DNA from: Copromyces sp. CBS 386.78
Lineage: Eukaryota > Ascomycota > Sordariomycetes > Sordariales > Sordariaceae
NCBI GenBank assembly: GCA_030685235.1
Contig: MU839091.1
Location: 248,001 to 312,000, forward strand
Direction of reading: 5' to 3'
DNA: 64,000 nt
Positions 1 to 13,100 of this stretch are shown here, one piece after another. The position numbers were made by a program, and so were the translations under genes. Numbering within the stretch: the first letter of the stretch is position 1; every line of letters starts with the position of its first letter. Under the pieces are notes generated by a model, which was not told the origin of the DNA, searched no databases, and saw nothing but the letters and a program-made list of their open reading frames with translations.

Positions 1-24
1 GAGCTGACAGACAGAGGGGCATCT

Positions 25-2862
25 ATGAGCGGTCCGAAGTCGGTCGACTTGGAGACAGGCGAGGAAGATATTGGGGCACCCTCTTCCTCATGGAACGAAG
101 CACCCAGTTCCTCCCAGCATGGCCACCGCAGGCAGGACTCCCATGGCGCCCATGACGAAGATGGTTCCGAGTCTGAGCTCCTTCTGGACCCAAACTTGCC
201 TGCCGAATATAGCCACAAACTCCGGGATCTCACCCGAGACTCACTCAGCTTCGAAGACAACCAAGCAGGAGTCAAGTTCGGCGAGAGTGAGGACGAGGAC
301 AACGAAGAAGCAGAGAACTCGCCCTATCCAGAAGTTCGGGCTGCCGTTCCCAACTTTGATCAGGATCTGCCGTGTAACACCATTAGGGCTTGGACAATTG
401 GACTGTCACTCATTCTCTTGGGGGCGTCAATGAACACCATCTTCTCATTGAGAGCACCGTCCATCAGTCTCGGGTCACTTATTGCCCAGATCATCGCATG
501 GCCGCTGGGACATGGCTGGGCCATGGTTATGCCCGAACGCGAGTTCAACACGTTTGGTAAAAGGTGGACTTTGAACCCGGGCCCTTTCAACATCAAGGAA
601 CATTCCGTCATCGTTGTTATGGCCAGTGTCTCCTTTTCTGTGGCCTACGCTACCGACATCATTTTGGCCCAAAAGGTGTTCTATAAGCAAGATTTTGGCT
701 TGTTCTGGGGGGTTCTCCTTACGATATCTACGCAAAGCTTGGGCTATGGGATTGCTGGAATGCTGCGAAGGTTTCTTGGTAAGTTCTGCATGATTTGAGC
801 TTGTGCAATCATTCACTAACTTGACTTCACAGTCTACCCAGCTTCCATGATCTGGCCGGGAAACCTCGTGGCAGTCACATTGATGCACGCCATGTACGGC
901 CAGAATGAAAAGAAAGATCCCACGATAATAGGCGGATCTATCCCTCGGTATCGGTGGTTTGCCTATATCACCCTCGGCTCCTTTTTGTACTACTTCATCC
1001 CCGGCTTCTTTGCCCAGTTTCTCAGCTCTTTTGCTGTTGTGACTTGGATGGCACCGAACAATCCTGTCGTCAACCAGCTGTTTGGTTACTCGACGGGCCT
1101 CTCCCTGCTTCCTATCACGTTCGATTGGGCGCAGATTACGGGATATGTTGGCTCGCCTATGGTACCTCCATGGTAAGATCAATTTTCACCACTCCTTTCG
1201 ACTGACATGTACCAGAGTTAACACCCCTGTTAGGCACGCCATTGCCAATACCCTGGCCGGCGTAGTGATATTTTTTATTATTGCTGCCAGCTTTCTGCAA
1301 TACACTGGGGCGTGGTACGGCAAGTACCTGCCAATGAGCGATTCCAGCGTCTATGACAATACGGGCAAGACATACGATGTCGCGAGAGTCCTTAGCAAGG
1401 ACTTCACGCTCGACGAAGTGGCATATAACACTTACTCGCCTCTATTCCTAAGGTATGTCGGCTTTAATTCGGTTCAAATCAGAAGCCATAGTCTGATTGC
1501 AAACAATAGTACCACCTTCGCCATAGCATACGGTCTATCCTTTGCTGCCATATCTTCACTGATCGTGTACACCTACCTACATCATGGGAAAACAATCTGG
1601 AGACAATGGATGAACAGCAAAAGCGAGAGGCCCGATGTGCATATGAAAATGATGAGGAAGTACAAGGAGGCCCCGACGTGGTGGTATATGTCGCTCTTTG
1701 CAGTAGTCAGTAGAAGCTTTCCTTTCACAAACCGAAATATGTGAACTAACCATTATGTATAAAACTAGATGCTCGCCCTAGGCTTCTTCACCGTTCTAGG
1801 ATGGCAAACCAACCTGACCTGGTGGGCCTTCCTCCTCGCCGTCTTCATCTCCTTCGCCTTCTCCCTTCCCATCGGCATCATCCAAGCCGTCACCAACAAC
1901 CAAATCGGCCTCAACGTGTTGACCGAGTTCGTATTTGGGTACATCCAGCCCGGCCGCCCCCTGGCACTCATGATGTAAGAGCTTCTCCCTCCCCCTTCTT
2001 CCTCTTTGTTTCTTCCTTCCTCCTCTCCCTTCATCCCCTTACCTGACCCGTCGTACTAATCAAACCCTACACAATAAAAAAAAAAAATAGCTTCAAAACC
2101 TTCGGCTACATAACCATGTCCCAAGCCCTCACCTTCGTCGGCGACCTCAAATTCGGTCACTACATGAAACTGCCTCCGCGCGTGCTCTTCTCCGCCCAAG
2201 TGGTTGCCACCACCTTCTCGTGCGTGATCCAGATCCTCGTGCTCAACTACGCCCTCCGCACCATTCCCGAAGTCTGCACCCCCGCTCAACCTCAACACTT
2301 CACCTGTCCCGGAGGGCGCGTCTTTTTCTCCGCAAGCGTCATCTGGGGACTGATAGGTCCGGCGAGGATGTTCTCCCCTGGACAAATCTACTCCTCGCTA
2401 TTTTTGTTCTTTGTCCTGGGAGCCGTCGTGCCGTTGGTTATTTGGTTACTCCTCCGCCGTGCGCAAAGGCGGAATCCGCATACGAAAACTTGGCTGCGGT
2501 ACGTCATTACCCCCGTCATCTTCGGTGGCGCGGGGTCTATACCACCCGCTAGTCCGCTGAATTATTTGAGTTGGGGCATCGTCGGGTACGCGTTCCAGTA
2601 CGTGGTGCGCAAGAGACACTTTGGGTGGTGGAGCAGGTTGAATTTCTTGACAAGTTGCGGGTTGGATTTGGGGTTGGCACTGGCGACGCTGGTGGTTTTC
2701 TTTGCGTTTACGATCAATGAGATTAGTCCGCCAAGCTGGTGGGGGAATGAGGTGGTCAAGGGCACGTTGGATTTTAAGGGAATGGCGGTTAGGGCGACGG
2801 TAAAGGAGGGGGAAATTTTTGGGCCAAAGGTTTGGGCTCTTGGAGGAGGAGGGTCTGGATAG
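25..2862 (+). CDS. OPT-family oligopeptide transporter, six exons
   Basis: Proton-coupled uptake of small peptides (or related substrates) across the plasma membrane is the known role of this family. I place exons at 25-778, 833-1172, 1234-1452, 1510-1705, 1769-1974 and 2091-2862. All joins keep frame and give 828 residues, the usual OPT length. Visible family motifs are SPYPEVRAAV (about residue 99), the NPGPFNIKEH loop (about 184), the K-[IL]-PPR-type motif KLPPR (about 598) and the C-terminal FGPK-W ending. Many hydrophobic segments follow an acidic, Ser-rich N-terminus of about 120 residues. The fourth exon start restores the family sequence FLSTTFA after removal of a 57-base intron (1453-1509). 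No in-frame stop lies between base 1 and the ATG at 25, so the true start could be upstream of the window. The stop codon is only 14 bases from the copia LTR, so the native 3' untranslated region has been displaced. Confidence 0.9.
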
Positions 2863-2876
2863 AGAGGTAGTCATAA

Positions 2877-3034
2877 TGTGAGATCACGAGCGATGGAGAA
2901 CGTGATCGATGTGATGAATAATAATGATGCTATAGAAAGGAAAGAAAGCGGGAGATCTGGAGGGCTAGAAACGGTGGGCTAGAAACCCAGGGTACGAATA
3001 GGGCAGTGCCCTATGCCCGGGACCCACCAACACA
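2877..3034 (-). repeat. Copia 3' LTR (left copy)
   Basis: 158 bp, TGTG...CACA on the plus strand. It differs from the right copy at about 11 positions by hand count, all transitions of the C-to-T / G-to-A type. The purine tract TATGGGGG lies directly next to its inner edge on the minus strand. The LTR sits 14 bases after the OPT transporter stop codon and may now supply that gene's 3' end signals. Confidence 0.88.
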
Positions 3035-6000
3035 CCCCCATAGACCGGAAGACCGCTAGAACTATCTATACTATATATTTATATGGTAATATTTTTAATA
3101 GTATTTATACCTAAGGAACCTTTTTTTAAACTATACTAATTAGTTTTACGAATCTTACGTACTTATCTAATTTGAATGCCTTTATAAGGCTATCTATTAG
3201 TATCTCTTCGCCGGGTAAATATTCGACCGTAAACGTACCTTTCTCTACCTCTTGAAATAGTTATTTATATTATATATCAATATAATAGTTTCTGGCTAGT
3301 ATATTAGGATTGAGTATATGATCTTTAGTATTATTACTATCCGTATATAAAATCCTATTAACGTTTTGAAGGCCTAAATCTATATTGAAATTGTCTAATA
3401 TTCTTCCTACCTATTCGAAAACCTTTACCGTTAATACCAAATTAGTAAATTCAGTTTTAATTATACTTATTATTACTAAATTCTATTTCTTTAACTTCTA
3501 TAGGACGGGACTATATGTAAAGAATATAATATAATTAATAATACTCTTCCTTAATAAAATGTCCTTAGCGAAGGAAGCGTCCGTATATATATAAAATAAC
3601 GGGGCTATTAAAGGTAATAATATACCTCCTAATACGATATCTAAATTTGTAAATTCAAAAAAATATTGTTAGAAATATTTAATAATAATAAGGTATTTAT
3701 CCGTAGGAGCCGTATTTGCTTTATAGAGCTTACTAACTGTAAACGAAATATTTAGTTATATATTTATTAATAACCAATTTAAGGATCCAATTTTCTTAGG
3801 GTAAGATTTAGTTTCTTCAATAAGTATATTAATACCCCTATAGATTTTATAATCCGGTAGCTATAGGGTTTTAACGCCGTAGAATTTAGATTTACCGTCG
3901 TTGAATTTAGTAATTAATATACGAGTATATTTTTCTTAGGATATAAAGATTGTACGAGTTTAGCGATCCCTAACGATATTACAACCTAGAAACGTATGTA
4001 CCTCTCCTAATTATTTAAATTTGAAATAGCTAGCCAAATAATCTTTTACCTAGTTGATTACAATAATAGTTATTGCGGTAATAAAGAGATTATTAATATA
4101 AAGTATAAATAGGGTACTTAGTTATTTATTAATAAGTAAGTATAAATTTGTACTAATAGGTATAAATCCTATACCTTTAAAAATTAATAATAGGGTTTGA
4201 AATTAATAGAAGGGTAATTGTTTAAGACTATATAATACTTTATTAAACTAGCAGACTACGTTTTCTTTATTATAACCAGGTATAGCCTTTTCGAAAATTA
4301 TCGGCTATTTAATATAATATTTAGTATTTTCTAGGATAGAAGTATTAAAGAAAGTAGTATTGAAATTAAATTAATAATACTCATAATTATTAATTATTAT
4401 AAAGGCTAAAAAAAATCATACGCTTACTAAGTACGCAACCGCTATATAAATCTCTTGAACGGCCTAATTACCTTCTTCGAAATTACTGTAAACTACTTAT
4501 CTAACTCTGGCTATCTAATCCTTTTAATTAATAAAATATTTTTTGTTATAAACTTATTTACTGGGTAAAACCTTTATATTACTAGATTTAGGCACTAGTT
4601 TATAAACTTTATAATATTCTAAGGCCTTAACCTATTTTTTATTGCTAGTAGCTAATACGTATCGTAGTTCAGTTACTTACGTATTAAATAATAGTTCTTA
4701 AGAATATACTATTATAGTTAAATTACGTAAATTATATTGTAATCGATTTTTATAGCTGTAAAATAGTATTCGAATAGATTACGCCGTGCTAGACGACTTT
4801 CTATTATACTATAATAATTATTAGGGAATGTAATTTTCTCTTATATAATCTTGCCGTTGCTATCCTTAACCTTCTAATTATAATAATTGTAACCGGCTAA
4901 CTTAATAAATAAGCAGCGAAGTTGAAATAATTAGAGAGGATCGATCGGTTAAGTAGGTAATTGAATTAGAGTAGCCAGTTAAATAAATTGGAGTTTTAAT
5001 TTATTAATCTTTATATTCAAAGTAGGGTCGAAGCTACGAAATCTATTCGGAATATTAATTAAAGGTAAACGAATATTAAAAGTTAATTATTATAGAGAGT
5101 TAGGTAATAGTATACTTAGTATAATATATACGGTTAACTCATTATCTTTAAAATTATACTTTTTGTAGGGTATAAGATCTTCTTTATTAAAATCCTTAAA
5201 ATTTAATAGCTAATTTTCTTCGTAATTGTAATTTTAATTATAATTATAATTATTATTCTTATAAATTAATTTTTCCTTAATAAAATCCAAAATACTTTAT
5301 TAATTTAATTCTAGCGATAAAGGAGTCTATTAATAATAGGAAGTAAAATCTATCGCTTAAGAGTATTACGCTACTTGAGAGGATTACATTAGGGCGTTCT
5401 AAGGAATTAGAATACCCTATTAGGGTATTAGAGTAGGTTCTGGTGTAAGGGGTAGGGTAACGGTCGTATTTCTTAGTTTTTGGATTATATACTGTGAAGT
5501 AGGTATAGATCCCTATTATAATTGCTTTTATAAAACTTTGCTGTCAATTCTAATCTAAATTTAATAACCGCTATTTATTATTTTATTAATTTTATCAACT
5601 ATTTAATTAGAAAAGATAATATAGTATTTAACGATATTACTATTACTATTACGGATTTGATCTTTCTAGCTAGGTAAATCTTCTTCTAAAAACGTTACTA
5701 CGCTAATTCTAATAATTTCGCTAATATCAAGGTTCTAAATAAATACGATACGGCTATAAAAGTCGTTAAAACTAATAAAATATCCCTTTTATACCCTAAT
5801 ACGAAATTTATCCCCTTACAGTTATTTCTATAATTTAATAAAATAATACGTAGTATAGAAATAAAATTATAAATATTTAATATAGGGTTGCTTAATTTCG
5901 TTAAGGAAATTAATAGCTTCTATTAATAATTCCTATAAGTTACGACTATTGTAAGCTTTTAAGGGTAAAAGGTTAAGAATCCTAATATTATATACTGCTA

Positions 6001-7689
6001 TAGAAGGCTAGAAATATTTTAATATACCTAGATTTAATATTAAAGCTCTAGTACATTATATAATAATAGCGCTAGCTCTTTCGATTTTACCCTATATCTA
6101 TAGGGTATATAATATTGACTTAAATAATTTTACTCCCTTTAATTTTACCCAATTAACGATCTTACTATTTTGAAACTCTTTTATATTAAAATTAAATTTT
6201 GGACCGCTATTAAGATTAAAGGCCCTAATTTTAAAATTATTCTAGAGTTTAGCCTATTTCTTGAATTTTTTAATCTAAATAAACGCGTCGCCTTTATTAA
6301 CTATAAACCTTACTTAGTAGAAACCCATTACCTTACAAACGAAATAAATCATATATTTATATCCTTTATAACCGGGTATTATATAGGAAACTACATTAAT
6401 ATAAATATATATTATAAGTTGGGTCGTAACTTTATTAGCGATTTTAAGGATTATATTGTATACTTTTACCTTGATATAAACTTTATAGAAGTGATTATAG
6501 GTATTATTAAGTTTAATACTAACCACTTTATAGGTTTTAAAAATCTATTCTCTACCTACGTATATAAGACGACGATGTATTATAAAGTAATTAATTAATA
6601 CTATTATAGCGTAATAAGTATTTTGAGGGAAATTTGGGTGTATTAAGACTGGTAGTACTAGAAGGTTATTAATCTATTTATATTAGATAATAACTTTATA
6701 AGCTATAATTTAGTTAGACCGTATATCCTAAACTATACTATTATCGAGAAGTCCTTTGGTTGTAAATAGATTCGTTGGAATATTAGGGGAGTAGATTACA
6801 TTCCTAATCCGAATTATAACGTTAATATTCGTTATAATTAGTATTATAAGCTCTATTATACTTATATAATAAGTATACGTAGAGTTACCGTTATTAATAG
6901 TATAAATAATAGGATAGGGAAATAGTTATAAATTAGTAAACTACTTTAAATAGTTGAAAATATTCGAGGCACAACTAGAGTCGTATATAATTAAATTTTA
7001 TATATTTATTTACTTTAAAACTTATTAATTTTTAACAATATTACTTTATATATATTAAAATTTTAAATAATTTAAATTAATTAATTAATAATTATTAATA
7101 CGCTAGGTAGCGTTAATTAGGGGCTCTAATAAAAATCTATATTATTAGTGGCTATAAATATTCCGCCGCTATAAAAGAGGGTAGAGCCGCTAGTAGTAGC
7201 TAAGGTAATAAGGTTAGAAGAACCGTTATTAATTAAAGTACTAGTATTAGTAATAATAACCATAGCAGCCTTCTTGGCAATAGCCTCTTACTTATTCTTC
7301 TAAATATTAAGAGCCTACTCTAAATTATAAATCTAATAAATCTTACCCTTATTACTAATATAGTAATTATAAAATATATACTTCTAATTCTTATAAATCT
7401 TTTTATTATACGAAGTATATTAGATCTTTTTATTATTACTATCTTTAGTAAAAGAAGTCTTAGTATTGGAAGCCGTAGTACCCGTACTAATCTTATTAAT
7501 ATTAACGTTAAAATTAGGTATACGGGCTTTAGCGATATCGATATTACTTAATTTAACTAGTAGATTACTAATAGTTATTTATTTATCTTCTAAGGCCTTT
7601 AACTAGTATCTAATATCGATAGGGTAAGTATTTTTAACCGCGTTATATAAATAGCCGATTTTAATATCGTTAGTAAATTCGTATTTAGT
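3035..7689 (-). pseudogene. Copia pol remnant (integrase, reverse transcriptase, RNase H)
   Basis: Decayed minus-strand coding region, to be read from 7689 down to 3035. The reverse transcriptase is recognised from a decayed YGLKQ motif at 4218-4232 (read as YSLKQ) and a decayed Y-V-D-D motif at 4089-4100, where both aspartates are now Asn. The two are in the same frame, 44 codons apart, which is the copia spacing. Farther upstream on the same strand, near 6314-6400, reads GYKGYKYMIYFVCKV, resembling the start of the integrase core. Stop codons are frequent. No intact reading frame remains, and the catalytic loss makes activity impossible. Gag would have started in the part now on the other side of the gypsy insertion. 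Confidence 0.75.
7685..7689. repeat. Target-site duplication of gypsy element, left copy
   Basis: TTAGT immediately before the left gypsy LTR. The identical TTAGT follows the right LTR at 15169-15173. A 5-bp duplication is standard for fungal Ty3/gypsy integration and fixes the element ends. Confidence 0.85.
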
Positions 7690-7941
7690 TATCACAGGGT
7701 TAGGCCTATAATGTGCTGTGCTGCACTAACTGCACATATACTATGCCGACCAGAGCCTAGAGCTCTACCCGCGCACATTAGCCATATCACCGTCACGTGC
7801 AGCCTCACGTGCCCGTATACGGTCTAATCTATAGGGCTCTCGCCCATATAATTAAACCTCCGTATATACTTCCTTCCTTTCTCCTTATATAATAATATAT
7901 ATCGTACCCTACCTATAATAATACCCTCTCGCCCCGTAATA
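7690..7941 (+). repeat. Gypsy 5' LTR
   Basis: 252 bp. It begins TATCACAGGG (an expected TGTCACAGGG with one G-to-A change) and ends GCCCCGTAATA (expected GTGACA end, RIP-altered). It shares the core around 7765-7830 (AGAGCCTAGAGCTCTACCCG) with the right copy. It still carries a good number of C and G bases, unlike the interior. Confidence 0.9.
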
Positions 7942-10140
7942 ATTTATTATATTTAACTATTGCGCTACGCGCGCTTACTATTATAAAAAGAAGATTATTC
8001 GCATTATTTCGATCGCAGCAATCAATTAATTAAAATTCGACCCTACACGTTCCCGACTCCCGTCGTAATCTTAATCGTTAAATTAAGTAAAATACTAAGC
8101 CGAATATCGATATAAGATTATTCGCACTCTCTTTCTACCCTTATACCTATTAAGGCATATTTAATCTAACGATTAATATTTAATTCTATTACTCTTTAAA
8201 CCTAATTTATAACCGATAATTTTATTATTATTATAATTATTAATACTATCGCTGCAATTATTAATTTAAACTACTAAAACGATTTAATAATTCTCGTTTA
8301 AGCATTCGAAGGCTTCTATTATTAAACAGTTAAAATTTTAATCTTAATCTCCTAAACTTATACTTTTACTAACTTTCCCGCTTTTTAAACTTTCTTTTCC
8401 ACTTTCTACTATTTATTTTATAACGACGTTATTGCAATTAGAGCTAACGCCCGCGATTTTAAAAAAGACTTTATTATGGTTAAAAAGGAAATCGTCCGCC
8501 TTTAGACCTATATTAAGGATTTTAATTACGAAGTCGCCTGTAAGGAAAGTAATATTGCAACTATCCGTACCTAATACTTATTCGCTATTTAAATTAATAC
8601 TAAGGATTATAAAGAATAAATCTAATCGCTCTACAACTAAATTACTATTATTAAAAAAGAATTTAGCGATTTCTATATTTTATTTGCGGCCGCTTTCTAA
8701 ATTTAGAAGGACCGTTATTAAAAAATCCTCTTCGACCTTTATACCCGGCTCCCGAATATTAATTTAATTCCCCCCCTACTACTATTCCCTAGCCCTAATT
8801 TCTACCCTCCGCTTCCCCCTAACGTATTTAATAATAATAAAACTATAAATATTAGCGAGAATAATAACGGCTATAAATCGGTATTATATATTACTATTAC
8901 CCCTACTTTTAATAATAAAGGATTATCGATCGAACGTACTATTAAATATCGTACTTAACGTATACGTATAAAGTTTATTTAAATAAATAAGCTAAAGGTC
9001 TTTACTAACGAACGCCCTAAATTTTCTCTTATTACCTATTCTATTGAAAAAGTCCCGTTCGAAGCTATCGAAACCGAATTAAATAAAGCTATCCTCGGCG
9101 AACCCTGCAAATAGGGTACTACCTTCGAATTCTTTAACGAATTAAATAAGAAGTATAATAATATTAACGTCGTTATTAAATTCCGCCGCGCCCTCGAAAA
9201 CTTTAAAATATTTAAAAGTATAAAATAGTCCGACTTCGAAGAAAAATTCGTTATATTCGTTAATAAATATAAATTCGATAATAGTATAAAGATCTATTAC
9301 TTCTATTAGAAAATTAACGACTGCGTTCGCTTCGCCCTTACCTATTAGCGCCCCTAGCCCGCCGATAATAAATTCGACAAATAGTTTAAAACCTCTTACA
9401 ACTTTGCTAAGGCTTTAGAAAATAAGGATTAGCGCGAAAAGTAGGCTAACCCTTCTATAAAGCTAATATTACGGGTATTACTTCCGCTTCCGCGGGTAAT
9501 TCTAGTAATTCCGCGACCGAAGCTACTATCAATTAGGGCGGCAATACTATAGATTTTAATTCTATAATTAAAATAAATATCTAAATATTTCGTATAATTA
9601 AAGTTAACATTTTCGAATATTATATAAAAATAGGCGCTTATACCCGCTATAGTAAATCCGGCTATTACTTAAAAGATTACTACTCCCGTATTAATTTTAA
9701 AAAGGAGGTTAAAACCCGTAATAACTATAATAATAGAAGTCGTAGCAACAATATTAGTAATACCGGCAATAATAGTAATAACCGTAATAATAGCGGTAAT
9801 AATAATACTTCTAATAATAAAAGTAACGGTAGCCGTAGTAATAATAGCGGTAACAATAATAACGGTAGTAATAATAATAGTAATAACTAGTAGCAGCCCG
9901 CCTAGGGCTAATATAACTACGGATAATAACGCCCTAATTATAGCAGCGGATACTACATTAACGCTATAAACCCCGGTATAAATATAGGAGCTCTAACCCC
10001 CGGTACTCCGGCTCCCAACTACTACAACCCTATTCCCGCCTACTAGCCCGGCTTTATTAGCCCGGTTATAAATAACGAAAACGGTTCGATTTCGGGCTAA
10101 GGAAATATATAGCCTCCTAATTAAATCGCGCTCGGAAGTA
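7942..10140 (+). pseudogene. Gypsy gag remnant
   Basis: Decayed capsid-type coding region. Around 9090-9430 a capsid-like segment is readable with internal TAG codons where Gln is expected. A CCHC zinc knuckle is recognisable at 9639-9680 by its C-x2-C-x4-H-x4-C spacing, but the metal-binding positions I can read are now Tyr, as TGC/CAC to TAC/TAT transitions would produce. A run of Asn/Ser/Gly codons (about 9720-9890, repeats of AATAATAGT type) follows. A 111-codon open stretch at 8432-8767 is in another frame and is not meaningful. Confidence 0.75.
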
Positions 10141-13100
10141 CAAATCTAACGGATATAGAGGAAATAATAAAACCGTCCCTATATAGCTAAATATTATTAA
10201 AATAAATAGATCTTTAATAAATAGCCGTTATAAATACTTAAATTTATTAAATCTTTCTATTCATCTATTTTATAAACTATATAAATTATATTATACTACT
10301 CTTATTAATAGTAGTTATACCGCCCTTAATTTTATTAATTAATATTTCGTCTACTATAACCACCTTCATTTCCTCCCGCTTACTATCCTTAAACTATTAT
10401 ATTTCGCTAACGGCTAAATTAAAGGCAATATTACCTACTTTTCTAAACTTATAATATAAATAAGAATTTACTACGAAATTATTAATCTACTAATTTATAA
10501 TCTAGCCGAAAATAACCCTATTATTTTAAATTATTTATAATTCGTTTATTACGCGCTAAATATTAATTAATTTAGTAACTCTCTTCATTTTAACTCTATT
10601 TATAAATAATAGGGCTACCTACTATTTAAAAATTCGAACTATACTACTCTACTCTCAAACCGCCATCTTATAGTTCTACAATTACTAGCCCGGCTATTAT
10701 TATACTAAAGCCCGACGGTAAAAAATATAAATAATAATAGCGAACTTAATTAGTACGAGGAAGCAGCAGCCGTTAAGTAACTATCCGTTTCTACTATAAT
10801 TAAACGTACTATTTATTAATAGTTCTACTATTTTAAATACCGGATTGCCAACCGCCAAAATACTATTCCGTTCGGGAAAGTAAAAGGCAGTAGCGCAATT
10901 ATATTATCTACCCTACTACTAACGCCCCTTCTAATACTTCGACCGGTCCTAGCACCCTACCGTTAAGCCGGCGGCGTAAGGACCTCGGCAATAAACTACC
11001 GAATCCTAATATAACTCTACAATATCCCGGCTAATCCTATTAACCCTAATAATATTAAAGAGCTCCCTACTACTACTTTTAATTAATTAGTAGAAACCTA
11101 TAAACTCCGGATTATCCGTATAATTCGGGCTAATTTAAACGAAAATATCCGTAGGTTAACCGAGGAAAACGAGAAACTAAAAAAGGAAGGATAGATTTTA
11201 GACCTTTAGAATATAAGTAATAATTTTATACTAAATATAATAGTAGAAATATTATTAAATAAAAGTTAGCGACTTAAATATTTCTTCGGCAATAAATATT
11301 ATCGTTAAATCAATACTCTAACCGGAAATAGAGACGAAGCCGCTTTACGGGCTGTAAAAATTTCTAATTCTATTACAATTAATAATACTAATAATAACTT
11401 TCCCTATTACGAAGATATAATTAACAAATATTTTATAATAAATAATATCGCTATTAATAAAATTATATTTAAAAATACGGTCTAATTCTACGAAAAAACT
11501 AATAAACTGCTTAAAACGGTCGCAAAAATTCAAGCCAAACTCCTACAATAATATTAGCATTATATATAAACCTTTTCATAAAAAGGAGCGGATATCCTTC
11601 CTCCCTATAAGGCGTACAATTTAAAAATCGAACTCCGCTTAGGAATAACCCCTCCTACTTTTCGCAGACGTATATTCAATCCTAACGAATTTAATATTAT
11701 TAAAAAATAGGTTAATAATATACTTTAGAAGAAATTTATTAAACCCTTACAATCGGAAGCCTTAGTACCGCTATTCCTTATTAAGAAATCGGGAAGCGGA
11801 ATCCGTATTTATATTAATTATCGTAGTATTAATAATATAACCCTTAAATCCCGTTACCCCTTCCTACTTATTAAAAAAACCCTTAACGCAATCTACTGCG
11901 TTAAAATCTTTATAAAGTTTAATATAATTACTACTTTTAACTATATCCGTATTAAATAAAGGTATAAATAACTTACCACTTTTATAACCCAGTTTAGCCT
12001 ATTTAAATCCTTAATTATTCTTTTTAACTTATAAAATATACTAAATATATTTTAGAATTATATTAATAATATCCTATACAACATTCTCAACGTTTATATA
12101 ACTATATACTTCGATAATATCTTTATTTACTTAAATAATATTAAAGATTATAAACGGTATATTAATAACGTCCTCAATAAATTAGTAAAGGCGGGCCTTA
12201 ATATTAATATCGATAAATACGAATTTTATATAATAAAAATAAAATACTTAGGCCTAATTATTACGCTTAGAAATATTAAAATAAACCTAAAAAAGGTTAA
12301 GGCTATTATAAATTAATAAATATTAAAATTAAAGAAATTTCTATAATCCTTCTTAAACTTTACAAACTTCTACTAACGGTTTATAAAAGAATTTTCCACA
12401 ATAGCTACCCCACTTTATAAACTTATAAAAAAGGATGCTAATTAATTTTAGAACGACTGCTATTAAACCGCTTTTAAAACTCTTAAAAAAGCGTTTTTAG
12501 AAGGCCTTATTTTAAAAATCTATAATTAGTCTAAAAAAACTATAATTAAAATAAATATTTCCAACTAGGCTGTAAGTAGCACCCTTTCCTAATATAGGGA
12601 TAATAATATCTTCTACCCTATCGCTTACTTTTTAGTTAAATATAGCTCCTAGGAATATAATTACAATATATACAATAAAGAATTACTCGTAATTATTAAA
12701 GTATTAGAAGAATAGAAGTTAGAATTAAAAGGAATTTAATAATTATTTAATATCTTTATAAATTATAAAAATCTCTAAATATTTACGACTAATAAATAAT
12801 TAATTTAATATTATATATAGTAATTTTAATTTTTATTTCGGTTCAACTTTCTAATTAAATATACCCTAGGTTTAAAAAACTTTCGCTTAAATACTTTAAG
12901 CCGTAAATCTAACAACCGACCTAATAATAAAGAGGACAATTACTTAACCGTTTATAAGCGGGCCCTATTAAACCTATCTTAATTTAAAGAAGGGTACTTC
13001 GAATCTAATAATTTAATAGCAAAATTCTTATTTTACTTATTAAGCCCGGACGATTTAAATATTCTATTAACCAATAATCTCGTCCGTACTAATTATAAAA

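Noticed and set aside
475..1182. 235-codon minus-strand open frame
   Set aside because: Shadow of the OPT transporter exons, including two of its introns' positions.
6170..6598. 142-codon plus-strand open frame in the AT-rich island
   Set aside because: It is the antisense of the decayed copia integrase. Composition is driven by TpA enrichment, and no domain is present.
8432..8767. 111-codon open frame in the gypsy gag region
   Set aside because: The recognisable gag sequence is in another frame; this one is open by chance.
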